A DNA stretch of 64,000 nucleotides from Maribacter aquimaris (GCF_014596745.1 NZ_JABTCF010000002.1:186001-250000); one strand, 5' to 3'; positions 54,020-63,255 are shown, counted from the first letter of the stretch. The notes: a model not told the origin generated them from the letters alone. Made by a program: numbers and translations.

Positions 54020-54023
54020 CCCC
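54010..54023. repeat. Right copy of 14-bp direct repeat at a remnant tRNA end
   Basis: GTGCCTCCAGCCCC, identical to 50942-50955. It is part of a short tRNA-like end: the following bases 54037-54046 (GAACCAGGGA) match the T-arm strand of tRNA-Phe, but the T loop is replaced by the CCCCGA hairpin. Confidence 0.5.
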
Positions 54024-54035
54024 GACCCTTCGGGG
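54020..54035. repeat. CCCCGA/TCGGGG hairpin, copy 2
   Basis: The same stem as 53515-53530, placed inside the broken tRNA-like end between the two 347-bp copies. Confidence 0.55.
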
Positions 54036-54049
54036 GAACCAGGGACGAA

Positions 54050-54331
54050 TTATTTTTGGATGATCAGGTCATCCAATATTTCGGGGTTTTCAATGATTTT
54101 ATGAATGAATTTCTTGCTTTTCATACGTTTGACGAATTTCTCCAGATAAACGGCATCTTGCTTTGATTTGCATTTTTTGGACAGTGCGATTGTCCAATCG
54201 TCCGCGGCCTTCGTGAAATTCTTTTTGAAATGATGTTGGTTGTGTTGTTCAAATCGAACCGTCAGGTCAGGGGTTTCACCGATATAATATCGGTTTATGG
54301 TTTTACTATGAAGGATATAAAAGAAGTGCAT
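54050..54331 (-). CDS. GIY-YIG nuclease-family protein, copy 2
   Basis: Identical to copy 1 over 93 residues, then a stop directly after LDDLIIQK where the duplication ends. It lies immediately 3' of tRNA-Phe, a frequent position for small GIY-YIG genes in Flavobacteriia. Whether both copies are functional cannot be told. Confidence 0.85.
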   Translation of the reverse strand: MHFFYILHSKTINRYYIGETPDLTVRFEQHNQHHFKKNFTKAADDWTIALSKKCKSKQDAVYLEKFVKRMKSKKFIHKIIENPEILDDLIIQK

Positions 54332-54397
54332 TGTTGTATAAAAATACAAAACCCTGTAAACATTGGGTTTACAGGGTTTTTAAAGTGGTGCCTCCAG
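54051..54397. repeat. Exact 347-bp direct repeat, copy 2
   Basis: The partner of 53673-54019. Its right end covers the last 12 bases of tRNA-Phe, which suggests that this copy is the original place and copy 1 the derived one. Confidence 0.95.
54348..54380. terminator. Terminator after tRNA-Phe
   Basis: A 14-bp perfect stem with loop ATTGG, six bases after the tRNA 3' end, with T runs in both directions. It would end the tRNA transcript on the reverse strand. Confidence 0.88.
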
Positions 54398-54458
54398 GAA
54401 TCGAACCAGGGACACATGGATTTTCAGTCCATTGCTCTACCAACTGAGCTAAGGCACC
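54386..54458 (-). tRNA. tRNA-Phe (anticodon GAA)
   Basis: The 73-base cloverleaf has acceptor GGTGCCT/AGGCACC, D arm TAGCTCAGTTGGTAGAGCA, anticodon stem ATGGA/TCCAT with loop CTGAAAA (anticodon GAA), T loop TTCGATT and discriminator A. The T stem has one U-U pair. CCA is not encoded. Its 3' end is the apparent target site of the adjacent island. Confidence 0.96.
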
Positions 54459-54476
54459 ATCCCTTTTAGGAGGGTG

Positions 54477-54506
54477 CAAATATAATTTCAAATTTAGGAT
54501 ATACAA
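54477..54506 (-). promoter_or_regulatory. Promoter of tRNA-Phe
   Basis: On the reverse strand TTG, a 19-base spacer and TATATTTG match the Bacteroidota consensus; the tRNA starts about 19 bases after the -7 element. Confidence 0.65.
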
Positions 54507-54559
54507 ACAAAAATGAAAAAAAAGGTGATTGTTTTTTTTCAATTGCAGATCTTTGTGTC

Positions 54560-55288
54560 ATGAATCTGATAATTGATGCCGGTAATAGCTTTGTGAAATT
54601 GGCTGTTTTTGATAACGGCTCATTGGTTGATGATGTGAGTGCGAAGCTTGTTGATTTCGTTGAAAGTGCAAAGGCTATCTATCATAAATATCCGCAAATA
54701 GAATGGACCATGGTGTCCTCAGTGGTATTTTTGGATAAAAAGGATATTGAGGCTTTAGCCGTTTTTTCAAAAGTGCATGTGCTCGATCATAAAACCAAAA
54801 CGCCATTTAAGAACCAGTACGGTACTCCAGACACCTTAGGGGTAGATCGCATAGCCTTGGCTACTGCGGCGTTTTACCATACGCCCCATAAAAATGTTTT
54901 GGTGATTGATGCCGGTAGCTGTATTACGTACGATATTCTTACCCATAAGGGGGAATATTTGGGCGGCGCCATTTCCCCAGGTTTGGGGATGCGGTATAAG
55001 GCGCTGAACCAACAGACTTCAAAATTGCCTTTATTGACCCCAAAAGCTCCCATGGATTTGGTAGGGAACACCACCGAATTAAGTATCCATAGTGGGGTGG
55101 TGAATGGTATTTGTGCCGAATTGGATGGGGTTATTGATCAATATAAACTTAAATTTGAAGATTTAACAGTCATTTTAACAGGAGGGGATGCCCAATTTTT
55201 GTCTAAACGATTAAAAAATACCATATTTGCCCTTTCCAATTTTCTACTAGAAGGTTTAAATAATTTGCTAGACTACAATAAGCGCTAA
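54560..55288 (+). CDS. coaX: Type III pantothenate kinase
   Basis: The 242-residue ASKHA-fold kinase starts coenzyme A synthesis. It begins NLIIDAGNSFVKLAVFD; then come GVDRIALATAAF near 95, VLVIDAGSCITYDIL near 112, GGAISPGLGMRYKAL near 138 and VILTGGDAQFL near 215. It is the first gene of a forward run with envelope genes; the next gene begins directly after its stop. Confidence 0.95.
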   Translation: MNLIIDAGNSFVKLAVFDNGSLVDDVSAKLVDFVESAKAIYHKYPQIEWTMVSSVVFLDKKDIEALAVFSKVHVLDHKTKTPFKNQYGTPDTLGVDRIALATAAFYHTPHKNVLVIDAGSCITYDILTHKGEYLGGAISPGLGMRYKALNQQTSKLPLLTPKAPMDLVGNTTELSIHSGVVNGICAELDGVIDQYKLKFEDLTVILTGGDAQFLSKRLKNTIFALSNFLLEGLNNLLDYNKR

Positions 55289-56578
55289 ATGATCAAAAAA
55301 ATTGTAATTGCAATAGTATGCATTGCGTCGACCGGACTGTATGCTCAAAATGGTTCAGTTTCCCCTTACTCTTATTTTGGTTTCGGCGATATACAATCCA
55401 AAGGAACTATTGAAAACCAAATGATGGGAGGAATCGGAATGTTCGCCGATAGTATCCATGTAAACCTTAAGAATCCTGCGGCCTATAGTGCTCTGGGTAT
55501 CAAATATGGGGAGGATTTTGGAAATACAACCTACACCGTCGGCTTGTCCCATAATAGGCTGAGTTTTGCAAACAACATCGAAAGTCAGAGCAATTCCGTG
55601 ACCAATCTGGAATATATTGCCGTAGGTATGGCTCTAAAAAAAGGATTGGGTATTGGTTTTGGGGTCATGCCCTATTCCTCTGTGGGATACGATATGCTAT
55701 CGGAAAGTACCAATGGTAATGATGATAGGGTATTGAACCGCTACTATGGTGATGGGGGATTGAATAAAGTATATTTTTCCATTGGGTATGAATTTATGGA
55801 TGACCTGAGTGTTGGGGTAACGGCCAATTTCAATTTCGGTACGTTAGAGAACAATCGTGTACAGACCGTTGAGGATGTGCAGTACGGTACCTTGGACAAA
55901 CGAAGTTCCAAGGTTAACGGAATGGATTTTAATTATGCGCTGAATTATACCCCGTCTTTTAAGGATAAATATAGGTTGTTTGCCTCGGTTAGGGTAAATA
56001 CACAAGCGAATCTCACCTCTAAAAACACCAAGGAAATAGGATCCTTTGCGGTAAATTCTGGCGCGAACATCGAAGTGGTTGATGTAAATCTGGATGCTTC
56101 AAACCTTAGGCACACTGAATTAAAGGTGCCAACCACCACTACCTTGGGGCTGGGTTTTGGGGAAGATAGAAAATGGTTTGTTGGTGGGGAGTACAGTTTT
56201 CAAGGCATGGGTTCTTTTACGAATGATTTTGTTGATGCCCCTAACTTGAGGTATCAGGATGCCAGTTCATTCGCTTTCGGAGGGTTCTATATCCCTGATT
56301 ATTCGGCCTTCTCGGGCTATTTCAAAAGAATGACATATCGGGCAGGTTTACGTTTTGATAAAACAGGAATGCTCTTAAAAGATCATGAAATAAATAACTT
56401 TGGCATAACTTTTGGGTTTGGGTTACCAATGCGCGGAAGTTTTTCTAATCTTAACCTTGGTTTCGAGGTGGGTAGAAAAGGGACTAAATATGATAATTTA
56501 ATAGAAGAAAATTACTTTAAAGTCAATGTAGGACTATCTTTGAACGATATTTGGTTCCGTAAGCGAAGAATAAATTAA
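55289..56578 (+). CDS. Outer-membrane beta-barrel protein (FadL/OmpP1-like)
   Basis: The 429-residue protein has a signal peptide ending at LYAQ and the start NGSVSPYSYFGFGDIQ, followed by many alternating beta strands. This is the form of a flavobacterial barrel often found next to coaX and annotated as an outer-membrane or FadL-like protein. A transport role is possible; no substrate can be named. It follows coaX without a gap. Confidence 0.75.
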   Translation: MIKKIVIAIVCIASTGLYAQNGSVSPYSYFGFGDIQSKGTIENQMMGGIGMFADSIHVNLKNPAAYSALGIKYGEDFGNTTYTVGLSHNRLSFANNIESQSNSVTNLEYIAVGMALKKGLGIGFGVMPYSSVGYDMLSESTNGNDDRVLNRYYGDGGLNKVYFSIGYEFMDDLSVGVTANFNFGTLENNRVQTVEDVQYGTLDKRSSKVNGMDFNYALNYTPSFKDKYRLFASVRVNTQANLTSKNTKEIGSFAVNSGANIEVVDVNLDASNLRHTELKVPTTTTLGLGFGEDRKWFVGGEYSFQGMGSFTNDFVDAPNLRYQDASSFAFGGFYIPDYSAFSGYFKRMTYRAGLRFDKTGMLLKDHEINNFGITFGFGLPMRGSFSNLNLGFEVGRKGTKYDNLIEENYFKVNVGLSLNDIWFRKRRIN

Positions 56579-56613
56579 GAAAAATTTGTACATTAACCAC
56601 TAAAATTAATAAT

Positions 56614-57984
56614 ATGAAAACGAAACTTTACTTCACAGCGATGATGCTTTTAGGATGCATTGGAGTAAGTAGCGCACAGGCACAGAATCAGGAGTGCATG
56701 ACCAATTTGTCTATTTACGTTGAACACGCGAAAGTCAAGAATTATGAGGCTGCTTATACACCATGGAAAATGGTGTATGAAAATTGTCCCGATATCAACT
56801 GGGCCAATTTCGCCTACGGGGAAAGAATCTTGAAAGATCGTGTAAAAAAATCGACTGGCGCCGATAAAGACGCTAACATTCAGGAATTATTGGCACTGTA
56901 TGACAACAGTATGAAGTATTTTCCTAAAAAAGCCAAACTTGCTGAAGTAATCATAGACAAGGTTTTGTTGAAATATGATAACAAGATGATTGATGATGGG
57001 GAGATTTATAGTCAATTGAGTAAAGCTTTCCATGAGGACAAGCCTAATTTTAAAAACCCAAAGGCGCTTTATCTTTATTTCTCCAGTTTGGTTGATTTAC
57101 ACAAGGCAGGTAGCAAGGACCTTCAGGAGGTATTTGATGTTTATGATGATGTAACCGAAAAAATCGAGGATGAGAACGTTAAATTAACCGATAGGATATC
57201 AGCATTACTTCCAAAAGAGGAGGCCGGTACCTTAACAAGTAAAGAGAAAAAGCAATTAAAGGCCGCTACAACCAATTCAGAGTCATTTGGTAAGATCGAA
57301 GGTAGTATAGATTCCAAATTAGGTGATTTGGCCGATTGTGGCAACTTGATTCCTTTATATCAAAAAAGTTTCGAAGAGAAGAAAAACGATATCAACTGGG
57401 TAAAAAGGGCTGTGGGTAGAATGTTCAACAAGGAATGTACTGATGACCCTATGTTCAAAAAGTTATTTGAAGCCCAAATGGCACTTGATCCATCTGCCGA
57501 TGCCTATGTGTACGGCGGTAACCTTAAACTTAAGGCTGGTGACCGTAATGGTGCGGTAGCCGATTTCAACAAGGCCTTGGATTTGGAAACCGATGCTAGA
57601 AAAAAATCGAACATTGCCTATAAGGTGGCCACGGTCTTTAGAAGAAGTAGTAAGTCTACGGCTAGGAGTTATGCACAAAAGGCAATTGATGCCAATCCTT
57701 CAAACGGTAGGGCGTATTTGTTGATTGCCAACTTGTATGCAACCAGTGCCAATGATTGTGGTACAACGCCATTCGAGAAGAGGGCGATTTACTGGAGAGC
57801 GGCAGAAATGGCAAGAAAAGCAGGAAGAGTTGATCCTTCACTTAGTGGAAGGGCTAACCAATCTGCAGCTAGTTACTCTGCAAAGGCGCCTTCAAAAACA
57901 GATATCTTCAACTCTGGAATGGCTGGTAAAACGGTTACGTTCAAGTGTTGGGTAGGTGGTAGTGTAAAAGTTCCTAATTTGTAA
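56614..57984 (+). CDS. Periplasmic TPR-repeat protein
   Basis: The 456-residue protein has a signal peptide ending at AQAQ and helical repeats. Clear TPR units lie near residues 305-385 (YGGNLKLKAGDRNGAVADFNKAL; YAQKAIDANPSNGRAYLLIANLY). It contains several Cys residues and a C-terminal CWVGGSVKV. It probably forms a scaffold for envelope assembly; the partner is unknown. It starts 35 bases after the barrel gene and ends one base before lptC. Confidence 0.8.
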   Translation: MKTKLYFTAMMLLGCIGVSSAQAQNQECMTNLSIYVEHAKVKNYEAAYTPWKMVYENCPDINWANFAYGERILKDRVKKSTGADKDANIQELLALYDNSMKYFPKKAKLAEVIIDKVLLKYDNKMIDDGEIYSQLSKAFHEDKPNFKNPKALYLYFSSLVDLHKAGSKDLQEVFDVYDDVTEKIEDENVKLTDRISALLPKEEAGTLTSKEKKQLKAATTNSESFGKIEGSIDSKLGDLADCGNLIPLYQKSFEEKKNDINWVKRAVGRMFNKECTDDPMFKKLFEAQMALDPSADAYVYGGNLKLKAGDRNGAVADFNKALDLETDARKKSNIAYKVATVFRRSSKSTARSYAQKAIDANPSNGRAYLLIANLYATSANDCGTTPFEKRAIYWRAAEMARKAGRVDPSLSGRANQSAASYSAKAPSKTDIFNSGMAGKTVTFKCWVGGSVKVPNL

Positions 57985-57985
57985 G

Positions 57986-58594
57986 ATGAAACAATCTTTT
58001 GGATTTTTCTTAAAGAGCATTGCCCTGGGTTTTTCCGGGGCAATGCTTTTTTTTTCCTGTGCGGATAACTATAAGCGGGTGGGGGAAGAAGCCTTGCCGT
58101 TGGTATTTCCTCAGGGTGTCGCAGAAAATTTTTCCTTTAGGTATTCCGAATCGAATAACGTGATGGGCAATGAGGATATTGACACCACTAGGGTGATATC
58201 GGTGTTATCGGGGCCTATTACCGAGAATTATGAAAATTTGGAATTCCCTTATCGTACATTCCCAAAAGGGATAGTAGTGGACATTTATGACGAGGACAAG
58301 AACAAAAATAAAATAATCGCGGATTATTGTATTCGGTATTCTTCCACAGGATTGATAGATTTGCGTGGGAATGTTGTTTTGGAGACCCATGACGGAAAGA
58401 AATTGGAAACGCCACAATTGTATTACGACCAATCCAACGAGTGGGCGTTTACACAGGATAAATTTAAATATACAAACCCTGAGGAAGGCACGGTAATGGA
58501 TGGTGAGGGTATGGATTTCAACAAAGACTTCAGTTTTTTAAATGCACATAAAACCTATGGTCTAATGACTATAAAAGAAGAAATCAATGATTAA
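57986..58594 (+). CDS. lptC: LptC-like LPS transport lipoprotein
   Basis: The 202-residue protein has a lipobox (MLFFSC near residue 25) and a beta-jellyroll with the LptC layout: EFPYRTFPKGIVVDIYDEDKN near 90, IADYCIRYSSTGLIDLRGNVVLETHDGKKLETPQLYYD near 110-150 and AFTQDKFKYTNPEEGT. It carries lipopolysaccharide between the inner-membrane transporter and the LptA bridge. It overlaps the next small gene by eight bases. Confidence 0.88.
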   Translation: MKQSFGFFLKSIALGFSGAMLFFSCADNYKRVGEEALPLVFPQGVAENFSFRYSESNNVMGNEDIDTTRVISVLSGPITENYENLEFPYRTFPKGIVVDIYDEDKNKNKIIADYCIRYSSTGLIDLRGNVVLETHDGKKLETPQLYYDQSNEWAFTQDKFKYTNPEEGTVMDGEGMDFNKDFSFLNAHKTYGLMTIKEEIND

Positions 58595-58790
58595 GATATT
58601 AAAATATACAGAGTATTTATACTTGGTAGTAGCCATTTTCTCGATTTACAGAATAGTTACGGATTGGAATGTGAACCGTGAAGGCACCTATTTGTTTATG
58701 TTCTTTGCTGTTGTATCTATCGGAATGTTCTTCTTCCGAAGAAATTATCGAAAGAAGTTCGAGCAACGGAAAAAAGATAACCAACGTTAA
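58587..58790 (+). CDS. Small two-helix membrane protein
   Basis: The 67-residue protein has two hydrophobic helices (YLYLVVAIFSIYRIV and YLFMFFAVVSIGMFFF) and a basic tail RRNYRKKFEQRKK. The family is not recognised. It overlaps lptC by eight bases and ends two bases before the CorC-like gene, so it is a real member of the run. Confidence 0.75.
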   Translation: MIKILKYTEYLYLVVAIFSIYRIVTDWNVNREGTYLFMFFAVVSIGMFFFRRNYRKKFEQRKKDNQR

Positions 58791-58792
58791 AA

Positions 58793-60082
58793 ATGGAGAC
58801 ATCCATTGTAATCATACTTCTTTCTTTGGTGTTTTCAGCCTTTTTCTCGGGCATGGAAATCGCCTTCATTTCTGCGAATAAAATCCATATTGAGATAGAA
58901 AAGAAGCAAGATAATTTTTTGGCCAAGGTACTGTCGCGTCTAACGAAAAGGCCTTCCAAATTTATAGCAACCATGCTCATCGGTAACAATATTGCACTGG
59001 TGGTGTACGGGATGTTCATGGGAGAACTGCTTATGAATTGGTTTTTAGGTATGTTGCCTGTCAACAATAGCTTTTTACAGCTTATATTGACTGATTTCAG
59101 TTTGCTTACCCAAACCATTATATCAACCCTTATCATATTGGTTACTGCGGAATTCTTGCCGAAGGTCCTGTTCCAGATCTATGCGAACAACCTTTTAAAG
59201 GTCCTGGCGGTACCGGCCTATTTTTTTTATGTGCTGTTTTCCATTATTTCCGAGTTTGTAATCAAGGTATCGGATTTTATATTGAAAACCTTTTTTAAGA
59301 CCGAAGGGGATGAGACCCAACTTGCGTTCAGTAAAGTAGAACTTGGGGATTATATCAGCGAGCAAATGGGAACTGTTGAGGAAGAGGATGAGGTGGATTC
59401 CGAAATACAGATTTTTCAAAATGCCTTGGAGTTTACATTGGTCAAAGCGCGGGAGGTTATGGTGCCACGTACCGAGATCACTGCGGTGGAATTGCACGAG
59501 AACACAAAAAATCTGACCCGGTTATTTACCGAAACGGGCTATTCGAAAATACTGATTTACAAGGGTACTATCGATAATATCATTGGCTATGTGCATTCGT
59601 ATGAGCTTTTTAGTAAACCCAAGACCATAAAGAGTATTTTGAGGCCGGTGGAGTTTGTTCCCGAAACCATGCTCATTCACGATATTTTGAATGTATTGAC
59701 CAAAAAACGGAAAAGCATTGCTGTGGTATTGGATGAATATGGGGGTACTTCAGGAATAATGACCGTTGAGGACATCGTTGAGGAACTCTTTGGTGAAATA
59801 GAGGACGAGCATGATACAACCGATTTGATTGAGGAACAACTCGATGAAAATAATTATAAGTTCTCTGCCCGATTGGAAGTCGATTATGTAAATGAGATTT
59901 ATAAATTGGAACTTCCCGAGAATGATGAATATGAGACCTTAGGGGGGCTCCTGGTCAATGAAACTGGGGAAATACCCGAAAAAGATTCCGAGATAAAAAT
60001 CGGGAAATACCTGTTTACCGTTTTGGAAGTCTCCAACACAAAGATCGATTTGATAAAACTTGGTGTGGTAGACGATGAATAA
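58793..60082 (+). CDS. CNNM/CorC (HlyC)-family transporter-associated protein
   Basis: The 429-residue protein has a CNNM domain with three or four helices (SAFFSGMEIAFISANKI near 16; IATMLIGNNIALVVYG near 58), two CBS motifs (ELHENTKNLTRLFTETGYSKILIYK; SIAVVLDEYGGTSGIMTVEDIVEELFGEIEDEHD) and a CorC_HlyC tail. Family members take part in magnesium or other metal transport. A role in gliding (GldE-type) has been described for relatives; a GldE call cannot be proved here. Confidence 0.85.
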   Translation: METSIVIILLSLVFSAFFSGMEIAFISANKIHIEIEKKQDNFLAKVLSRLTKRPSKFIATMLIGNNIALVVYGMFMGELLMNWFLGMLPVNNSFLQLILTDFSLLTQTIISTLIILVTAEFLPKVLFQIYANNLLKVLAVPAYFFYVLFSIISEFVIKVSDFILKTFFKTEGDETQLAFSKVELGDYISEQMGTVEEEDEVDSEIQIFQNALEFTLVKAREVMVPRTEITAVELHENTKNLTRLFTETGYSKILIYKGTIDNIIGYVHSYELFSKPKTIKSILRPVEFVPETMLIHDILNVLTKKRKSIAVVLDEYGGTSGIMTVEDIVEELFGEIEDEHDTTDLIEEQLDENNYKFSARLEVDYVNEIYKLELPENDEYETLGGLLVNETGEIPEKDSEIKIGKYLFTVLEVSNTKIDLIKLGVVDDE

Positions 60083-60174
60083 ACCCGTAGTAACCTCATT
60101 TTAGGCATGTTTTACTTTTTAATAATTCAAAAGAAAATGGTAATTTCGCAAACTGATTATAAACAAACCATATA

Positions 60175-62295
60175 ATGGCAATTTTAGAGAATATAAGAAA
60201 GAGGACCACCGTATTGATATTGATCATAGGTTTAGCGCTTTTTGCGTTTGTCATATCCGGGGTATTCACAAAAAACAATATGTCTGGCGGAAAGATAGGT
60301 TCTTCTGTTGCGGAGGTAAATGGGGATGAAATCTCGATCGATGATTTTAGAAGAAAGGTGGAAGTGGCATCGAACAGATATGGTTCCTCAGGGTCATCGA
60401 TGATGGTCGTGAACCAAGTGTACGATCAAGAAGTAAGGAATGCCATTTTAGGCCAGCAATATGAGGATCTGGGAATCGATATCGAGAAGGATCAGATCAT
60501 GAACTATATCAAAACGATTCCTGCCTATAATCAGAATCCACAGTTTATGGATGAAAATGGGATTTTTGATGAGAATAAATTTTTGGATTTTATTGCAGAA
60601 CTTAAGGCAAATAGTCCTTCACAATACAATCTATGGTTGCAAGACGAGCAATCTATAATCCAAAATGCCAAGCAGCAGACTTATTTCAACTTGGTGAAGG
60701 CCGGTCTTGGTGTAACACTTAAAGAAGGTGAATTGGATTATAAGTTGGCCAACGATAAGGTAGATATCAAATACGTTCGAGTTCCTTTCACATCGATTGC
60801 GGATAGTACTATCGCTATTTCCAAAAGCGAGATACAATCCTATATCAAAGAGCATAAGGAGGAATTCAAACAAGAGGATGCCCGTGATATCCAATATGTT
60901 TATTTTGAGGAGAAAGCTTCTGTGGAGGATGTGGAAGCGGTAAGACAGGAAACGATTAAATTATTGGACGACACCGTCGAGTACCGTAAGGATACCGATA
61001 GAATGGATACCATTCCAGGATTTAGGAACACCAAGGATGTTGAGGATTTTCTAGATCGGAAATCAGATGTAAAATATGATACCATTTATAGGGCAAAGAA
61101 AGATTTGCCAACAAGTGTTGCCGATACATTGGTAGCGCTTAAGGTTGGGGAGATTTTTGGTCCCTACCGGGATGGGGATTATTTTAAGGTGTCTAAAATG
61201 ATCGATAAAAAAATCAATGGATCGGCAAAAGCCAGCCACATTTTGATTTCTTGGAAGGGAAGCAAAAGTGCCGGAGAGAATATTACAAGAACCAAGGAGG
61301 AGGCTGAGGCCAAAGCCAAGGAACTTTTGGCAGATGCCAGAAAAAAGGATGCTGTGTTCGTACAATTGGCAAGGGATAATTCAGATGGACCTTCCGCGCC
61401 AAAAGGTGGTGACTTAGGGTATTTCCAAGAAGGGGCGATGGTAACCGATTTCAATGATTTTGTTTTTGGTAACAAAGTAGGTACCATTGGTCTTGTTGAA
61501 ACCGATTTTGGTTTTCACGTCATAAAAATCGATGATAAGCAGGATGTTTACCGAATAGCGACTTTGGCAAGGGAAATAGAGCCTTCGGAGTCAACGATCA
61601 ATAATTTGTTCCAAGATGCGACCAAATTTGAAATGGACGCTATTGCAGGGGATAAATCATACGCCGATTTGGCCAAGGAAAACGATTATCAAGTTCGTCC
61701 TGTGAATAAGATCAAGGTAATGGATGAAAGTTTACCAGGCTTAGGTTCCCAAAGGAGTGTTGTACAATGGGCCTTTAAGGAAGATACCGAGGTAGGTGAT
61801 ATAAAAAGGTTCAGTGTAAACAACGGGTATGTCATTGCACAAATGACAGCCCAATATGAAGAGGGACTTAAATCCGTTGAGGATGCTTCTGTCACTGTTT
61901 TGCCGATTTTGAGAAAGGAAAGAAAAGCAGAACAGATCATAGCGGCCAATAAAGGCAAATCCATGGAAGAAGTTGCCAAGGATAATAGTCTGTCTGTTTC
62001 CAATGCCTCGGCATTGACGGTTAAGTCACCGACTATTCCAGGAGCAGGTCGTGAGCCAGCAGTAGTTGGTACGGCGTTTGCTATGAAAGTGGGTGATACG
62101 TCAGATTTCATCAAAGGTGAAACCGGTGTTTATCTTATTTCAGTGACCAATAAAAAGGATGCCCCGAAATTGGATAACTATAGTACGTTTGCCAACGCGT
62201 TGAAAAACTCAAATGCAGCAAGGGTAAATACAGCCGTATACAATGCGTTGAAAAATGTTTCGGACATAGAGGACAATAGGTCCATTTTCTACTAA
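60175..62295 (+). CDS. Membrane-anchored peptidylprolyl isomerase/foldase (PpiD-like)
   Basis: The 706-residue protein has an N-terminal helix (TVLILIIGLALFAFVISGVF), a SurA/PpiD-like N domain (AEVNGDEISIDDFRRKVE) and a parvulin domain at about 340-450 (KASHILISWKGSK; AKAKELLADARKKDAVFVQLARDNSDGPSAPKGGDLGYF). A C-terminal second chaperone-like region follows. It helps fold exported proteins. It stands 92 bases after the CorC-like gene; the space between holds only a weak promoter-like TAATTTCG. A strong terminator follows. Confidence 0.92.
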   Translation: MAILENIRKRTTVLILIIGLALFAFVISGVFTKNNMSGGKIGSSVAEVNGDEISIDDFRRKVEVASNRYGSSGSSMMVVNQVYDQEVRNAILGQQYEDLGIDIEKDQIMNYIKTIPAYNQNPQFMDENGIFDENKFLDFIAELKANSPSQYNLWLQDEQSIIQNAKQQTYFNLVKAGLGVTLKEGELDYKLANDKVDIKYVRVPFTSIADSTIAISKSEIQSYIKEHKEEFKQEDARDIQYVYFEEKASVEDVEAVRQETIKLLDDTVEYRKDTDRMDTIPGFRNTKDVEDFLDRKSDVKYDTIYRAKKDLPTSVADTLVALKVGEIFGPYRDGDYFKVSKMIDKKINGSAKASHILISWKGSKSAGENITRTKEEAEAKAKELLADARKKDAVFVQLARDNSDGPSAPKGGDLGYFQEGAMVTDFNDFVFGNKVGTIGLVETDFGFHVIKIDDKQDVYRIATLAREIEPSESTINNLFQDATKFEMDAIAGDKSYADLAKENDYQVRPVNKIKVMDESLPGLGSQRSVVQWAFKEDTEVGDIKRFSVNNGYVIAQMTAQYEEGLKSVEDASVTVLPILRKERKAEQIIAANKGKSMEEVAKDNSLSVSNASALTVKSPTIPGAGREPAVVGTAFAMKVGDTSDFIKGETGVYLISVTNKKDAPKLDNYSTFANALKNSNAARVNTAVYNALKNVSDIEDNRSIFY

Positions 62296-62312
62296 GAAAT
62301 ACAGGTTTATAT

Positions 62313-62348
62313 AAAAAAAGTCCCAACGAATTCGTTGGGACTTTTTTT
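62313..62348. terminator. Bidirectional terminator between ppiD-like and GYDIA genes
   Basis: AAAAAAAGTCCCAACGAATTCGTTGGGACTTTTTTT is almost a perfect palindrome (stem of about 15 bp), with A and T runs so that it works for both convergent genes. Confidence 0.93.
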
Positions 62349-63255
62349 ATAATATCATTTCTGAATAGGGTACAATCGTATGATATCCCTTTTTGCTGAA
62401 ATAGCGCATTAGGTTAGGGTCCCCAACGGCTAATATGAAGTCCCCTCCCCATGCTCCAAGGCTTTTTATGGCCCTAGGGTAATCTGGGAAAAGTTCGTGT
62501 TTCACACTTGGTATTTGCAATATTCGGGAAATTACAGATTCGTGAAGATTCAAAAGGGTTTCAAAAGTCGTTATGTCGGTACACGCTACTATTTTGGAGG
62601 TTAGGTCCCCGATAACCCTGACCAATTCTTTTTTATTGAACGTTTGATTTCTGTAATCCGATATGCCTTCCCTGCTGTTCTGTTTTTTATTGAGATAAAC
62701 GAAGAACAGCTGCGTTTTGAAATCAGGATTGAAATCTACTTTTTCCACTATAGGGGAATCCCCGTCAAGTTGGTATGTTATGGGGGTGTCGTATTGTGCA
62801 CATGCAATGTCATAACCGCTACCACCAAAAGTGTTTTTTAGTAAAGGGTAAGGATCTATATGGGCCCATTGGGCAATATTGTTGATTAAGGTCGAGGAGG
62901 ACCCTAGGCCCCAGTCCTTTGGGAATGTCAGTTGGGTGGTTAGGCTAAAGCCTTTACCGGCAATTAAAAAGTCGGGGCATATATGCTTCGTTTCTACAAG
63001 GATTTCAAGTGCGGTTTTCGATATTTTGGCATCGGTCGATCCCATTTCTTCCATCGTTTCCGAATGAAATTCCGCCTTAAACCAAACTTTACCATCCTTA
63101 TCCAAACTTTTCCATGAAATGGTTTTTGTTTGGGTCGGCTCAACGGTAAGAACCTGACCATACTTGGTGGGTAGGGCCAAAGCCTTCGCCCCGTCAAGAA
63201 CGGCATATTCCCCGGTCAGCAATAATTTGCCATTACTGTAAAATTCTTGCCTCAT
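62347..63255 (-). CDS. GYDIA-family GHMP kinase (probable phosphomevalonate kinase role)
   Basis: The 302-residue kinase has NGKLLLTGEYAVLDGAKALALPT at the start, LTFPKDWGLGSSSTL (ATP loop, near 110-124), FGGSGYDIACAQYDTPITY (the GYDIA signature, near 143) and LGAWGGDFILAVG near 268. Bacteroidota with the mevalonate pathway carry this protein in place of classic phosphomevalonate kinase; the exact step is inferred. It overlaps the HMG-CoA reductase gene by four bases, which supports this role. Confidence 0.88.
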   Translation of the reverse strand: MRQEFYSNGKLLLTGEYAVLDGAKALALPTKYGQVLTVEPTQTKTISWKSLDKDGKVWFKAEFHSETMEEMGSTDAKISKTALEILVETKHICPDFLIAGKGFSLTTQLTFPKDWGLGSSSTLINNIAQWAHIDPYPLLKNTFGGSGYDIACAQYDTPITYQLDGDSPIVEKVDFNPDFKTQLFFVYLNKKQNSREGISDYRNQTFNKKELVRVIGDLTSKIVACTDITTFETLLNLHESVISRILQIPSVKHELFPDYPRAIKSLGAWGGDFILAVGDPNLMRYFSKKGYHTIVPYSEMIL

